This document shows positions 34,327 to 42,415 of a stretch of 64,000 nucleotides of DNA, in pieces. This DNA is from Brevibacillus daliensis (lineage in GTDB: Bacteria > Bacillota > Bacilli > Brevibacillales > Brevibacillaceae), in assembly GCF_021245735.1 (NCBI RefSeq), contig NZ_JAJISB010000004.1:62001-126000 (forward strand), written 5' to 3'. The notes beneath the pieces were generated by a model, which ran no database searches, had not been told where the DNA came from, and saw nothing but the letters and a program-made list of their open reading frames with translations. Position 1 is the stretch's first letter, and every line of letters begins with the position of its first letter. The translations under genes were made by a program, and so were the position numbers.

Positions 34327-34689
34327 ATGTCTATGATCTATCGTACAACAATCAGTGATTTAGGAGATTCTGCTTTAGATTTCATCGAGGATGGCATGTT
34401 GATCTTGTTCAAAACTGGTGCGCCTGAGGATTTAGCTATGTTTTGTGTCCTGCATACAGAGAATGAACTGACTGACACGATCGAGGTAGGTCAAACATTT
34501 TCCATTGGGAAAAATGTAGCAAAAATTACTGCGGTAGGTGATGCAGTAAATACTAATTTGAAGGAACTAGGTCACATTACCCTTCGTTTTGATGGACTAG
34601 TAGAAGCTGAATTACCAGGTTGCTTGCACATGGAGGCTATTCAACTAGACAAGTTCGAGCCAGGTGAAACGATTACAATCATAAAATAA
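34327..34689 (+). CDS. srlB: PTS glucitol/sorbitol transporter subunit IIA
   Basis: A 120-residue cytoplasmic IIA protein of the sorbitol type. Conserved features are the LILFKTGAPEDLAMFCVLHTENEL block, where the His of VLHTE is the likely phosphoryl acceptor from HPr, and the LGHITLRFDG strand. It passes phosphate to the Cys in the IIB domain of the preceding gene product. RBS GGGAGAG; 12 bases after srlE. Confidence 0.93.
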   Translation: MSMIYRTTISDLGDSALDFIEDGMLILFKTGAPEDLAMFCVLHTENELTDTIEVGQTFSIGKNVAKITAVGDAVNTNLKELGHITLRFDGLVEAELPGCLHMEAIQLDKFEPGETITIIK

Positions 34690-34752
34690 TCGTAGTGTAC
34701 ATTAGAGAGAGAAATTACAGGCAGGAGAAACCATAACTGGAGGTCTACTATC

Positions 34753-35538
34753 ATGGAAATCAATAATAAAAAAGTAGCAATTGTCGCAGGTGGAGGACAA
34801 AATCTAGGGGCTCAAATTTGCCGACGTTTGGCTGGTGAAGGCTATCATGTAGTTGTTGCTGACCTGAATAAAGAGAATGCCAATAAAGTTGCTGAGGAAA
34901 TTACGGCACAAGGCGCTGTAAAAGCAATCGGTGTAGGTGTTAATCTGACAGTTGAAGCAGATGTAGCAAACATGGTGAAAACAGCTGTTGACGAGTTTGG
35001 ACAAATTGACTTGCTCGTTTACAGTGCAGGTGTTGCAAAGGCTGCAAAAATTGATGCTTTCGATTTGAAAGATTGGAATATGACACTGACAGTAAATACG
35101 ACAGGTTACTTCCTAGCAGCTCGTGAAGTATCGAAAGTAATGATTCCTCAAGGATTTGGTAATATCATCAACATCAGCTCCAAGTCAGGTAAAGTAGGTA
35201 GCAAGCATAATTCTGCATACTCTGCTTCAAAATTCGCATGCATGGGTCTGACACAAAGCTTGGCACTAGATTTGGCTGAACACAATATCCGGGTAAACTC
35301 GATCTTGCCAGGGAACCTATTGGAATCTCCAATGTTCCAAAGCTTGATTCCACAATATGCGAAAAAATTAGGTATTGCTGAGTCTGAAGTAGAACAAGTA
35401 TACATTGATAAAGTACCGTTGAAACGCGGATGCACATATGATGACGTAGCAAACGCTGTTATTTTCTACAGTTCTGACAAAGCATCTTATATGACAGGTC
35501 AATCCGTAAATGTAACGGGTGGACAAGTCATGCACTAA
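34753..35538 (+). CDS. srlD: Sorbitol-6-phosphate 2-dehydrogenase
   Basis: A 261-residue short-chain dehydrogenase that oxidises sorbitol-6-phosphate to fructose-6-phosphate with NAD. Motifs: AIVAGGGQNLGAQIC (cofactor loop, with the GGGQ variant also found in E. coli SrlD), VYSAGVAKA (NAG-type), and NISSKSGKVGSKHNSAYSASKFA with the catalytic Ser and YxxxK. The C-terminal VNVTGGQVMH is family-typical. It is the last gene of the operon and is followed by a strong terminator. Confidence 0.93.
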   Translation: MEINNKKVAIVAGGGQNLGAQICRRLAGEGYHVVVADLNKENANKVAEEITAQGAVKAIGVGVNLTVEADVANMVKTAVDEFGQIDLLVYSAGVAKAAKIDAFDLKDWNMTLTVNTTGYFLAAREVSKVMIPQGFGNIINISSKSGKVGSKHNSAYSASKFACMGLTQSLALDLAEHNIRVNSILPGNLLESPMFQSLIPQYAKKLGIAESEVEQVYIDKVPLKRGCTYDDVANAVIFYSSDKASYMTGQSVNVTGGQVMH

Positions 35539-35559
35539 GCATGCAAGGTAACAGATAAG

Positions 35560-35597
35560 AAGGTGCCGAGATAAGATATGTCTCGGCACCTTTTTTG
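35560..35597 (+). terminator. Rho-independent terminator of the sorbitol operon
   Basis: AAGGTGCCGAGA pairs perfectly with TCTCGGCACCTT, followed by four more T. Confidence 0.88.
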
Positions 35598-35639
35598 CTA
35601 TTTCGGGAAATTTTTATTAACAAAGCGTCTAACAAGCCC

Positions 35640-36209
35640 CTATGTGTCGCATGTAAGAACGATAGTGATGCAATCCTTAGCTACCATCTTCTTGCTAGGT
35701 TTGGTACATGTTTGGTTTACGAGGATTTGTCCCGATTTAATTTTCTCTGTGATTTGTGCTCGGCTCCAATCCGTAAAACGCTCTGCCAGTACTTTATCAA
35801 GCCGATGCGCTCCAATCACTTCCTCAAGAGAGATATGAAGTTGTGAGATTCCTGCTTGCTGAAGCCAAGAGAGGTTTACGGTTGAGCCCAGCCAAGCGAT
35901 GTCATTATGCATCGTTGGAAAAGATTCTGCTACATGACGTTTTCCAGTTTTCCCCGCATGCTCCTGCATGAAGTCTGATTCCAGCACATGATCTGTAAAT
36001 GCTTTGTAGACAGCCAGTTTTTTATTCCAGGTATGATCTCGTTCGCACTTATAAATAGCAAAGCGGAATATATTTTTTCCGTTTGCATTATGCCTGCGGA
36101 TCATGGTGTCAGTGAAAAGTACGGTATCAGAACAATTTTTGCAGTACCTTCTGATTTTTAGTTGAGCGGTTGCTTCATGTAGTGACCAATTTATTTTATG
36201 TGTAGACAT
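35640..36209 (-). CDS. DUF1062 zinc-ribbon protein fused to an S4 RNA-binding domain
   Basis: 189 residues. The N-terminal half has the DUF1062 pattern: KIRRYCKNCSD (first CxxC), FRFAIYKCERDHTWN (Cys and His of a second ligand set), and a long linker. The C-terminal 60 residues form an S4 domain (HRLDKVLAERFTDWSRAQITEKIKSGQILVN) like that in ribosome-associated RNA-binding proteins. The combination suggests an RNA- or ribosome-binding role; no experimental function is known to me. It is convergent with srlD. Confidence 0.78.
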   Translation of the reverse strand: MSTHKINWSLHEATAQLKIRRYCKNCSDTVLFTDTMIRRHNANGKNIFRFAIYKCERDHTWNKKLAVYKAFTDHVLESDFMQEHAGKTGKRHVAESFPTMHNDIAWLGSTVNLSWLQQAGISQLHISLEEVIGAHRLDKVLAERFTDWSRAQITEKIKSGQILVNQTCTKPSKKMVAKDCITIVLTCDT

Positions 36210-36275
36210 ATTCCTTCACCTCGTATGGGATAAAGGAACGTAAACGTCTATTCGGACATAGTTGCAGAATTTTGC

Positions 36276-36353
36276 AACAAAACGGTCATGACCGTTTTGT
36301 TGGACCGCAAGCGGTCACATCCAGTTTTATGAAAAACGTCGAGACGTTTTTCA
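36276..36353. repeat. Triple-palindrome dispersed repeat, copy 3 (inverted)
   Basis: Reverse orientation of copies 1 and 2. In this order it shows the 26-base palindrome centred on GGTCATGACC (36276-36301), GACCGCAAGCGGTC (36303-36316) and GAAAAACGTC/GACGTTTTTC (36330-36353). All three palindromes are intact. It lies upstream of the S4 gene start and next to a minus-strand terminator. Confidence 0.85.
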
Positions 36354-36355
36354 TA

Positions 36356-36387
36356 CAAAAAAGGGAATCCCTGTTATAGCGATTCCC
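36356..36387 (-). terminator. Rho-independent terminator (minus strand)
   Basis: GGGAATC pairs with GATTCCC and, on the minus strand, runs into TTTTTT. It may end transcription arriving from the MFS gene upstream on that strand. Confidence 0.6.
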
Positions 36388-36411
36388 CGGTATCATACAT
36401 TCTGCAGATAT

Positions 36412-36541
36412 CGTTATACGCTCCTTGTAATGGGAAAAATGGGCAGACGTATCCCGTATCAAAAAAGAAATTCTTTTTCGAAGGGACGTGCTATCCAGTT
36501 TAGTGGGCCATTACAAGGAGTTAGATGGCATACGTATAACG
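36412..36541. repeat. 130-bp inverted-repeat element
   Basis: The left arm CGTTATACG-CTCCTTGTAATGG (36412-36433) is repeated in inverse at 36508-36541, where a 12-base insertion separates CCATTACAAGGAG from CGTATAACG. The interior has no frame. It looks like a small foldback or MITE-type remnant or a structured RNA. The bases from 36542 to 36652 show nothing else. Confidence 0.6.
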
Positions 36542-36652
36542 TGTCCTTTCCGTCCAAATAGGTTTGGAAGAATTTTACCATGTTGGATTATGATTTACAA
36601 GGAGTGTAAGTCGTCCAAAAATGCTTTCTAGGGATTTATCTCACTTAAGGGA

Positions 36653-37720
36653 TTACGTTTGTCTTGCTATTTTATTCGTTTTTTCCTTAAGTCGTATTAG
36701 CATCATAATGCTTACTATAGTAAATAACACTCCAAACACTCCGAATACAAACGTTGAGTGAAATACAGCTAACAACAGACCAGAAATAACTGGTCCCACG
36801 GCCATTCCCATATACCTAATAAAGTTAAACATACCAATTGCGCTTCCTCTGTTATGTTCAAACTCATTCGTTATCATAGTAGCATATAGAGGCGTTAATA
36901 TACCTATGGATATCCCATGAAAAACTAGAATAATAGACATACCCACTAGAGTAAACCAATTAGTCACAGCAAACAAAATAATACTTAAGGAAACCATAAT
37001 ATTTCCAAATACAAATAATTTTTTAAGTGGAATTTTAGCTTGAATATATGTAAACAACATACTGCCAATTATTAAACTTAAAGCAAGGGGTAAATAAAGT
37101 AATCCTACTATTTTTAAACTTAAATGATAATGATCTGTTAACAAAATAGGTAGATAAACAATAATTGAAAAATAAACAAAGAAAATACCAAAACTTAAGA
37201 GTAGAACGGAACTTCCTACTTTATTTTTACATACAGAGGTGTAGTGTAATAGGAGTGTTTTTATACGTATTGCCTTTTTTTCATCTGCATTATCTTTAGG
37301 GAAGTACATCCAATTCATTAAAAATAATATTGCTGATACTCCTACAAGGAACCAGAACACGCCAGAAAAGCTATACTGCTCACCTATAAATCCCCCAAGC
37401 ACAGGAGCTATAGCTGGAGCTATTGATAATAGCATTTGATAAGTTCCCATCGCACTTCCGCTTTGGATTCCTTGAAAAAGTTGACCAATTGTAGTTGCTG
37501 CAATTAGCGGAATGGCAGCAGTTCCTACAGCTTGTAAAACCCTAAAAATAAGAAATAACGTAAAATTATTTGTAATTGCACAACCAATGCTAGAAACAAT
37601 AGTTACTATTATGCTAGGAATAAGAATAAATCGAGCACCCTTACAATCAACTAGTGATCCAAAAACTATTTGCATAATAGCGGTAATGAAGATAAACAAC
37701 GACACTGATAGGTTTACCAT
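36653..37720 (-). pseudogene. MFS multidrug-type transporter with disrupted or unusual N-terminus
   Basis: The frame from ATG 37720 encodes 355 residues with about 11 membrane helices, resembling Bcr/CflA-type drug efflux proteins (ITAIMQIVFGSLVDCKGAR, FRVLQAVGTAAIPLIAATTIGQLF). However, the first family helix is missing from this frame. Reading upstream, coding sense continues for 45 codons (LVCISAFFASLNQNIYSPIIPLIRDDFQ, a normal MFS helix 1) to a TAA at 37856-37858, and 11 codons beyond that lies an in-frame ATG (37891). No start codon exists between the TAA and 37720. Either a nonsense mutation has broken the gene, or a non-standard ATT start is used. Confidence 0.65.
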
Positions 37721-37858
37721 TGTTATAGAAACTTGAAAATCATCTCTAATTAATGGGATGATTGGAGAGTAAATATTTTGATTTAAAGATGCAAAAAAAG
37801 CACTTATACAAACTAAATATAGAATAAAATTAGAATGTAATGAATTGTCAATTAGTTA

Positions 37859-38165
37859 TAAAATATTTACGTTTAATTTTCTAATGTACATACCATTAGA
37901 ATCAGAAAAATACTATATTTAAAGGATTTTTCTATTGGTGGTGATAATTTTTCTCGTGTCTATATAACATTAATCACGATGCTTTTATTGATAGTATTAT
38001 TGTTCACTGATAAACTATAAATCATTTCGTAGTGATTCAATAATACTGAGGAGAGTATCCAATATTTATGAAAAATAATATACACAAACAAACGTTACAA
38101 GTAATTGAAGACCTATTGTAAAAGAGAAAGAAATAACCACAAATAGCAATTCAAAGGGGGAAAAT
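37859..38165. other. AT-rich intergenic stretch
   Basis: Holds the presumed original start of the MFS gene on the minus strand (ATG 37891) and, on the plus strand, a 17-codon frame (ATG 38068 to TAA 38121) 12 bases after GAGGAGAG. The latter could be a leader peptide, but nothing decides it. Confidence 0.3.
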
Positions 38166-38636
38166 ATGGACAAAGAATGGGTAGTAAAAGAAAAGCTGGA
38201 TGTACTGGAATGGACCACATCTTTAAAACAGATATCTAACGAATTATGGTTCACTTCTTTTCGAGAAGGTTCCTGGGGAATTGCTGATGTGATTTCTCAT
38301 TTCATTACATGGGATAAATTTTTGATCGATTACCGGATCACGTACATCATAGCGAATTCAAAATTTCCAGAAATTCAGCTAGACGTACAGGCAATGAACA
38401 AGGCAGCTTCTATTTTTGCAAGGTCGGGTATATCTAAAGAAGAGTTGATCGATCTATTTATTTCCACTAGAACAGAGCTAATTGCCCAAATAAACTCCAT
38501 ACCAGCTGAAAAGTTTAATCAACCTTATCTTGGGAATGAAAGGTTAGCATTACATGAATATTTCGGTGGATTAATTGAACATGATTTGAAGCACAAAGCA
38601 CAAATTGATGCATTTATTGCGATGCAAAGGGAATGA
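38166..38636 (+). CDS. DinB-like domain protein
   Basis: A 156-residue helical protein of the DinB/DfsB four-helix-bundle superfamily. Characteristic are the N-terminal KEKLDVLEWTTSLKQISNELWF, the metal-type His in ISHFITWDKF, and HDLKHKAQIDAF near the C-terminus. Members act as metal-dependent thiol (bacillithiol or mycothiol) transferases or have unknown functions. RBS AAAGGGGG. A hairpin at 38725-38775 may end the transcript. Confidence 0.8.
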   Translation: MDKEWVVKEKLDVLEWTTSLKQISNELWFTSFREGSWGIADVISHFITWDKFLIDYRITYIIANSKFPEIQLDVQAMNKAASIFARSGISKEELIDLFISTRTELIAQINSIPAEKFNQPYLGNERLALHEYFGGLIEHDLKHKAQIDAFIAMQRE

Positions 38637-38724
38637 AGTCGTTTACCTTATTTAAACAGGCAAAACTCCGGGATCAAACGTGAGGAGAATAGTAAGGGGG
38701 AAAAATGAATGGTAATGAAGATAT

Positions 38725-38778
38725 AAGGCATTTTCTAGTACGTTGCTCGGGTAAGCATCGTAGAGCAAATGCCTTTTA
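38725..38778 (+). terminator. Terminator-like hairpin
   Basis: AAGGCATTT pairs with AAATGCCTT and TTGCTC with GAGCAA inside it; four T follow. A 24-codon frame (38705-38779) with AAGGGGG upstream spans the hairpin but is probably chance. Confidence 0.5.
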
Positions 38779-38914
38779 GTATTTTAGTTTGGAGAAATGA
38801 ATCAAAGGAACTAGGGTAGTCACTACCACAATATGGATAAAAAAGGTAAAATAAAAATATATTTAACACAAAAATCAGAAAAAAATGAAGGTTTACATGA
38901 TGGAGTGAGTAGAT

Positions 38915-39685
38915 TTGACCTTTCCTTATTACTTCAATATTGGCAGCTTACAGGTTCATCCTCATTTATTATTTGAATTGCTTGCGTACTTTATTGGTTT
39001 TCGATTGTATCTTTATACGAGGCGTAAGGAGCGACTTTCTCCTAAGCGCGCAATCTGGGTAGTAATAGGGGCAATTATTGGCGCAGCAGCAGGCTCCAAA
39101 CTATTATTTCTTATGGAAGATCCAGCTAAGATAATAGCCAATTGGAATAACTACAGCTATCTCATGGGTGGTAAAACAATTGTGGGTGGACTGCTTGGTG
39201 GATTAATTGGTGTAGAGGTAACTAAAAAATGGATAGGGCATCAGGAATCTACAGGGGATGATCTTGTATTTCCCTTACTGACGGGCATGATGCTTGGAAG
39301 GATTGGCTGCTTTTTAACTGGCTTAGATGATCATACATATGGTACGCCGACAACAAGTCCTTTTGGTGTGGATTTTGGAGATGGTATACTCCGTCATCCT
39401 ACGCAATTGTATGAAATCGTATTTTTAGCTCTCTTAGGTGTAGGATTTTACATGCTTCGATTAAAACAAAAGAGAGGCGCCTTTCAATTACCAGAAGGAG
39501 CGCAGTTCCAGTTGTTCATGACAGGATATCTTTTGTTTCGATTTTTCATTGACTTCATTAAACCAACGCCAGAATTGCTGGGTAACATGAACAACATGCA
39601 GTGGGCATGCTTGTTCGGACTCCTCTATTACGTAATTTGTATGAAAAAATGGACGCCGAAATTGTTTCAAGAAAGGATGAACTAA
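38915..39685 (+). CDS. Divergent Lgt-family (prolipoprotein diacylglyceryl transferase-like) membrane protein
   Basis: 256 residues from TTG 38915 (RBS GGAGTGAG). Multiple membrane helices and the Lgt signature are recognisable: MMLGRIGCFLTGLDDHTYG corresponds to GRIGNFINGE..G, and LRHPTQLYEI to the HPSQLYE motif. Two key residues differ from housekeeping Lgt: the Asn of GRIGN is Cys, and the HGG motif, whose His is essential in E. coli Lgt, reads IVGGLLGG. It is therefore a paralogue likely to move a different lipid group or acceptor. It lies 2 bases upstream of a radical SAM gene, implying a joint pathway on membrane lipid. Confidence 0.8.
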   Translation: MTFPYYFNIGSLQVHPHLLFELLAYFIGFRLYLYTRRKERLSPKRAIWVVIGAIIGAAAGSKLLFLMEDPAKIIANWNNYSYLMGGKTIVGGLLGGLIGVEVTKKWIGHQESTGDDLVFPLLTGMMLGRIGCFLTGLDDHTYGTPTTSPFGVDFGDGILRHPTQLYEIVFLALLGVGFYMLRLKQKRGAFQLPEGAQFQLFMTGYLLFRFFIDFIKPTPELLGNMNNMQWACLFGLLYYVICMKKWTPKLFQERMN

Positions 39686-39687
39686 CC

Positions 39688-41097
39688 ATGCCAAAGAATA
39701 GACCCTATCTCTTTTACGAGCTGACAAATAGCATTTGCTCCACCTGTTATCGAAAAGTAGAGGCGAAGGTAATTATTCAGGATGATCTCGTATATTTAAT
39801 GAAGTATTGCATGCAGCATGGTCGTGAAAAAGTACTGATTTCAACAGACGTCGAGTATTACAAAAGATGCCGTGAATTCATTAAACCAGCCGAGATGCCT
39901 TATGTGTGGAACACGCCCATCAAGTACGGCTGTCCCTATGACTGCGGTCTATGTCCCGATCATGAGCAGCATAGCTGCCTGACTTTGTTAGAGATCACCG
40001 ACCATTGTAATCTTGAGTGCCCGATATGCTATGCAGAGTCTTCCCCAGAGCGAAGTAATTATCGTTCCATGGAGACAATTGAGAAAATGCTGGATGCGAT
40101 TGTACAAAATGAACAGGAGCCAGATATTGTTCAGATAAGTGGGGGAGAACCTACCTTACATCCGCAGCTTTTTGAGATATTAGATATGGCAAAATCTAAA
40201 CCAATCAAGCATATCATGGTTAATACCAACGGAATTCGTATTGCTCAGGATAAGGCTTTTGTAAAGAGACTTGCAAATTATTTGCCTGGCTTTGAGATCT
40301 ATCTACAGTTTGATAGCTTTGAAAAGGAAGCCTTACAGGAACTACGAGGCCGTGATTTGCGAGAAATACGGAAGAAAGCAATTGAAAATCTGAATGAATA
40401 TAACATATCGACTACATTGGTGGTTACCTTGAAAAAGGGGCTAAATGATGGGGAAGTAGGTAGTATTATTCAGTATGGATTAAACCAACCTGCTGTCAGA
40501 GGGGTTACATTTCAACCTGTTCAGCATGCAGGACGTATCGAGAACTTTGATCCATCCATAAATAGACTGACTCTAAGTGAAGTAAGGCAAATGATTATTG
40601 ATCAATCAGGTATATTTGCTGCTGAGGATATTATCCCGGTACCGTGTCATCCTGATTGTCTTGCGATGGGCTATGCGTTAAAGCAGGGAGAACAGGTCAT
40701 TCCACTGACTGGCTTGATTGATCCTCAAATCTTATTGGAAGGTGGACGTAACACCATCGTTTTTGAGCAGGATCAGTCACTGAGAGATCAGATTTTTACT
40801 CTGTTTTCTACTAATCATTCTCCAGAATCATCAGCTATGTCGTTAAAAGAACTTCTTTGTTGCCTTCCCAAGGTCTCTATCCCGGAATCGGTTACTTATC
40901 AGAATGTGTTCCGAGTGATTATTATGCAGTTTCTAGATCAGCATAATTTTGATGTTCGTTCCGTTAAAAAATCATGTGTACATATTGCTCACCCAGATGG
41001 AAGAATTATTCCCTTTGATACCTATAATCTTTTTTATCGGGATGATAAAGAGAATCTTTTGGAAGAAATCCGCAATGAGATGAAAAGAGGTGGGTGA
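39688..41097 (+). CDS. Radical SAM protein of the Tes/MJ0619-like family
   Basis: 469 residues from ATG 39688 (2 bases after the Lgt-like stop, RBS GAAAGGATG). Cysteines are grouped as in the tetraether-synthase/MJ0619 family (COG1964): a rubredoxin-like N-terminus (C17, C20, C41, H44), CPYDCGLC...C (C82, C86, C89, C97), the radical SAM cluster C107-x3-C111-x2-C114 in ITDHCNLECPICYAES, GGEPTLHP for SAM binding, and a late CHPDC. Known members methylate a pterin or join two lipid tails carbon-to-carbon. Its partner being an Lgt-like lipid transferase favours a lipid substrate here (inference). Confidence 0.85.
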   Translation: MPKNRPYLFYELTNSICSTCYRKVEAKVIIQDDLVYLMKYCMQHGREKVLISTDVEYYKRCREFIKPAEMPYVWNTPIKYGCPYDCGLCPDHEQHSCLTLLEITDHCNLECPICYAESSPERSNYRSMETIEKMLDAIVQNEQEPDIVQISGGEPTLHPQLFEILDMAKSKPIKHIMVNTNGIRIAQDKAFVKRLANYLPGFEIYLQFDSFEKEALQELRGRDLREIRKKAIENLNEYNISTTLVVTLKKGLNDGEVGSIIQYGLNQPAVRGVTFQPVQHAGRIENFDPSINRLTLSEVRQMIIDQSGIFAAEDIIPVPCHPDCLAMGYALKQGEQVIPLTGLIDPQILLEGGRNTIVFEQDQSLRDQIFTLFSTNHSPESSAMSLKELLCCLPKVSIPESVTYQNVFRVIIMQFLDQHNFDVRSVKKSCVHIAHPDGRIIPFDTYNLFYRDDKENLLEEIRNEMKRGG

Positions 41098-41098
41098 G

Positions 41099-41413
41099 AT
41101 GGAGATAAAAACGGATGACCCTGATAAATCGGGGAAAACAGATCGAACGTCAGAAGAGAATCGTAAACATACCATTCAGGTTTGGAAAGGGATTGGGCTT
41201 ACGCTTATTTTGCATACACTATTTTTTCTTGTTGCAGGAATAGGAGGATCGTTCGTAATTGGTGTAGCTCAACTTATCTATATCATTCCATTGATGATTC
41301 TAACAATGAAGAATACTGGCTTGTTTCAAGGAGTTATTATTGGAGCGGTAGTTACATTTCTTGTGAATGCAGCTTGTTTTGGAATCGTTTTATTCCAACT
41401 CTCTACATGGTGA
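41099..41413 (+). CDS. Small membrane protein in the radical SAM operon
   Basis: 104 residues from ATG 41099, one base after the radical SAM stop and 6-7 bases after GAGGTG; a GTG at 41090 overlapping the previous gene is less likely. A charged 30-residue N-terminal tail (KTDDPDKSGKTDRTSEENRK) is followed by three membrane helices. I do not recognise a family. Tight coupling to the radical SAM gene implies a role in the same membrane process, perhaps as a scaffold. Confidence 0.72.
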   Translation: MEIKTDDPDKSGKTDRTSEENRKHTIQVWKGIGLTLILHTLFFLVAGIGGSFVIGVAQLIYIIPLMILTMKNTGLFQGVIIGAVVTFLVNAACFGIVLFQLSTW

Positions 41414-41417
41414 AGAG

Positions 41418-41493
41418 TTCTACCATCTAGTTACTTCCTAGAAATTTCTAATGAGAAGGTAAACATAGCATAAAGTTAGATGGTAGAATGATT
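41418..41493 (+). terminator. Rho-independent terminator
   Basis: TTCTACCATCTA pairs perfectly with TAGATGGTAGAA across a 47-base loop and is followed by TGATTTTT. Confidence 0.55.
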
Positions 41494-41674
41494 TTTCTAG
41501 TATTATATTTACAAATTCTAGTATAATAAAAAAATAATAGAATTGTTTCTAATAATAGAGGTGTATAACTGCAAAGCCCCATTGCCAACTATCCTTACAA
41601 TCTACTACGATTATAGGAAAGAAAATAACTTGAAATGAATAAGTGACTATAAAAATGTATGAGGTGATGAAATT

Positions 41675-42412
41675 TTGAAGGGGAAGCAGAAAAGTAAGAA
41701 ACAGAGGAATCAAAAAGCAAGACAGAATGTTTCCAATGCTACTAATGACATAGCAAAATGGATTATCGGCGGTACTGCTTTAATTGCAGTGATTATTCTG
41801 GCATTTATTTTGTTCATGCCTAAAGCACCTGAAGTTGCAACGTTTGATTACAGCAATCAGCCTTACGTAGGAAATCCGGATGCACCAGTCAAAATCATTG
41901 AGTTCGGAGATTATAAGTGCCCGGCATGTAAAAGCTACAATGAACAAGCAATCCCAACTATGAAAAAGGAATTTGTGGATTCAGGACAAGCCCAAATCAT
42001 CTTCATGAATTACGCATTTTTAAGTGTTGATTCCACACGTTCTGCTAAATTTGCTGAAGTAGTATTTGGCGAATTAGGAAATGATACGTTCTGGAAGTTC
42101 CACGATCATTTATTTACCAAACAGCCTGATAACCTTGAACTTGAAAAACAGGATGTATTCACAGACGAGTTTTTAGAAAAAACAGTGCTTGAAGTCACGG
42201 ATGAGGCCCAAACGGCTCAGGTTATAAAGGCTTATAAAGAAGGGAAATATGAAGGAGCGTTCCAGGCTGATATGACCATGGCAGAAGCAGCTGGTATAAA
42301 TGGAACCCCAGTTATTTTCGTTAATGGTGAGCGATATAAAGGAAACTCTTTTGCAGATCTGAAAAAGATGGTAGACAAGGCTTTTACTGAATCAAGTGTA
42401 AAGGGGCAATAA
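41675..42412 (+). CDS. bdbD: DsbA-family thiol-disulfide oxidoreductase (BdbD-like)
   Basis: 245 residues from TTG 41675 (RBS GAGGTG). A lysine-rich N-terminus and one membrane anchor (about 30-48) hold an extracytoplasmic DsbA-type thioredoxin fold. The active site is CPAC in EFGDYKCPACKSYNEQ, and the cis-proline loop is GINGTPVIFVNGERY. It oxidises thiols in exported proteins and is itself re-oxidised by the DsbB-like protein encoded 3 bases downstream. Paired genes match B. subtilis bdbD/bdbC. Confidence 0.9.
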   Translation: MKGKQKSKKQRNQKARQNVSNATNDIAKWIIGGTALIAVIILAFILFMPKAPEVATFDYSNQPYVGNPDAPVKIIEFGDYKCPACKSYNEQAIPTMKKEFVDSGQAQIIFMNYAFLSVDSTRSAKFAEVVFGELGNDTFWKFHDHLFTKQPDNLELEKQDVFTDEFLEKTVLEVTDEAQTAQVIKAYKEGKYEGAFQADMTMAEAAGINGTPVIFVNGERYKGNSFADLKKMVDKAFTESSVKGQ

Positions 42413-42415
42413 TTG

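Noticed and set aside
35578-35846. Plus-strand frames overlapping the end of the S4-domain gene
   Set aside because: They are antisense shadows of the minus-strand gene and start inside the srlD terminator.
36412-36541. Intact insertion sequence
   Set aside because: Terminal inverted arms are present but there is no transposase frame and no clear target duplication.
38705-38779. 24-codon frame after the DinB-like gene
   Set aside because: It coincides with a terminator-like hairpin that explains the sequence, and the peptide shows no features.
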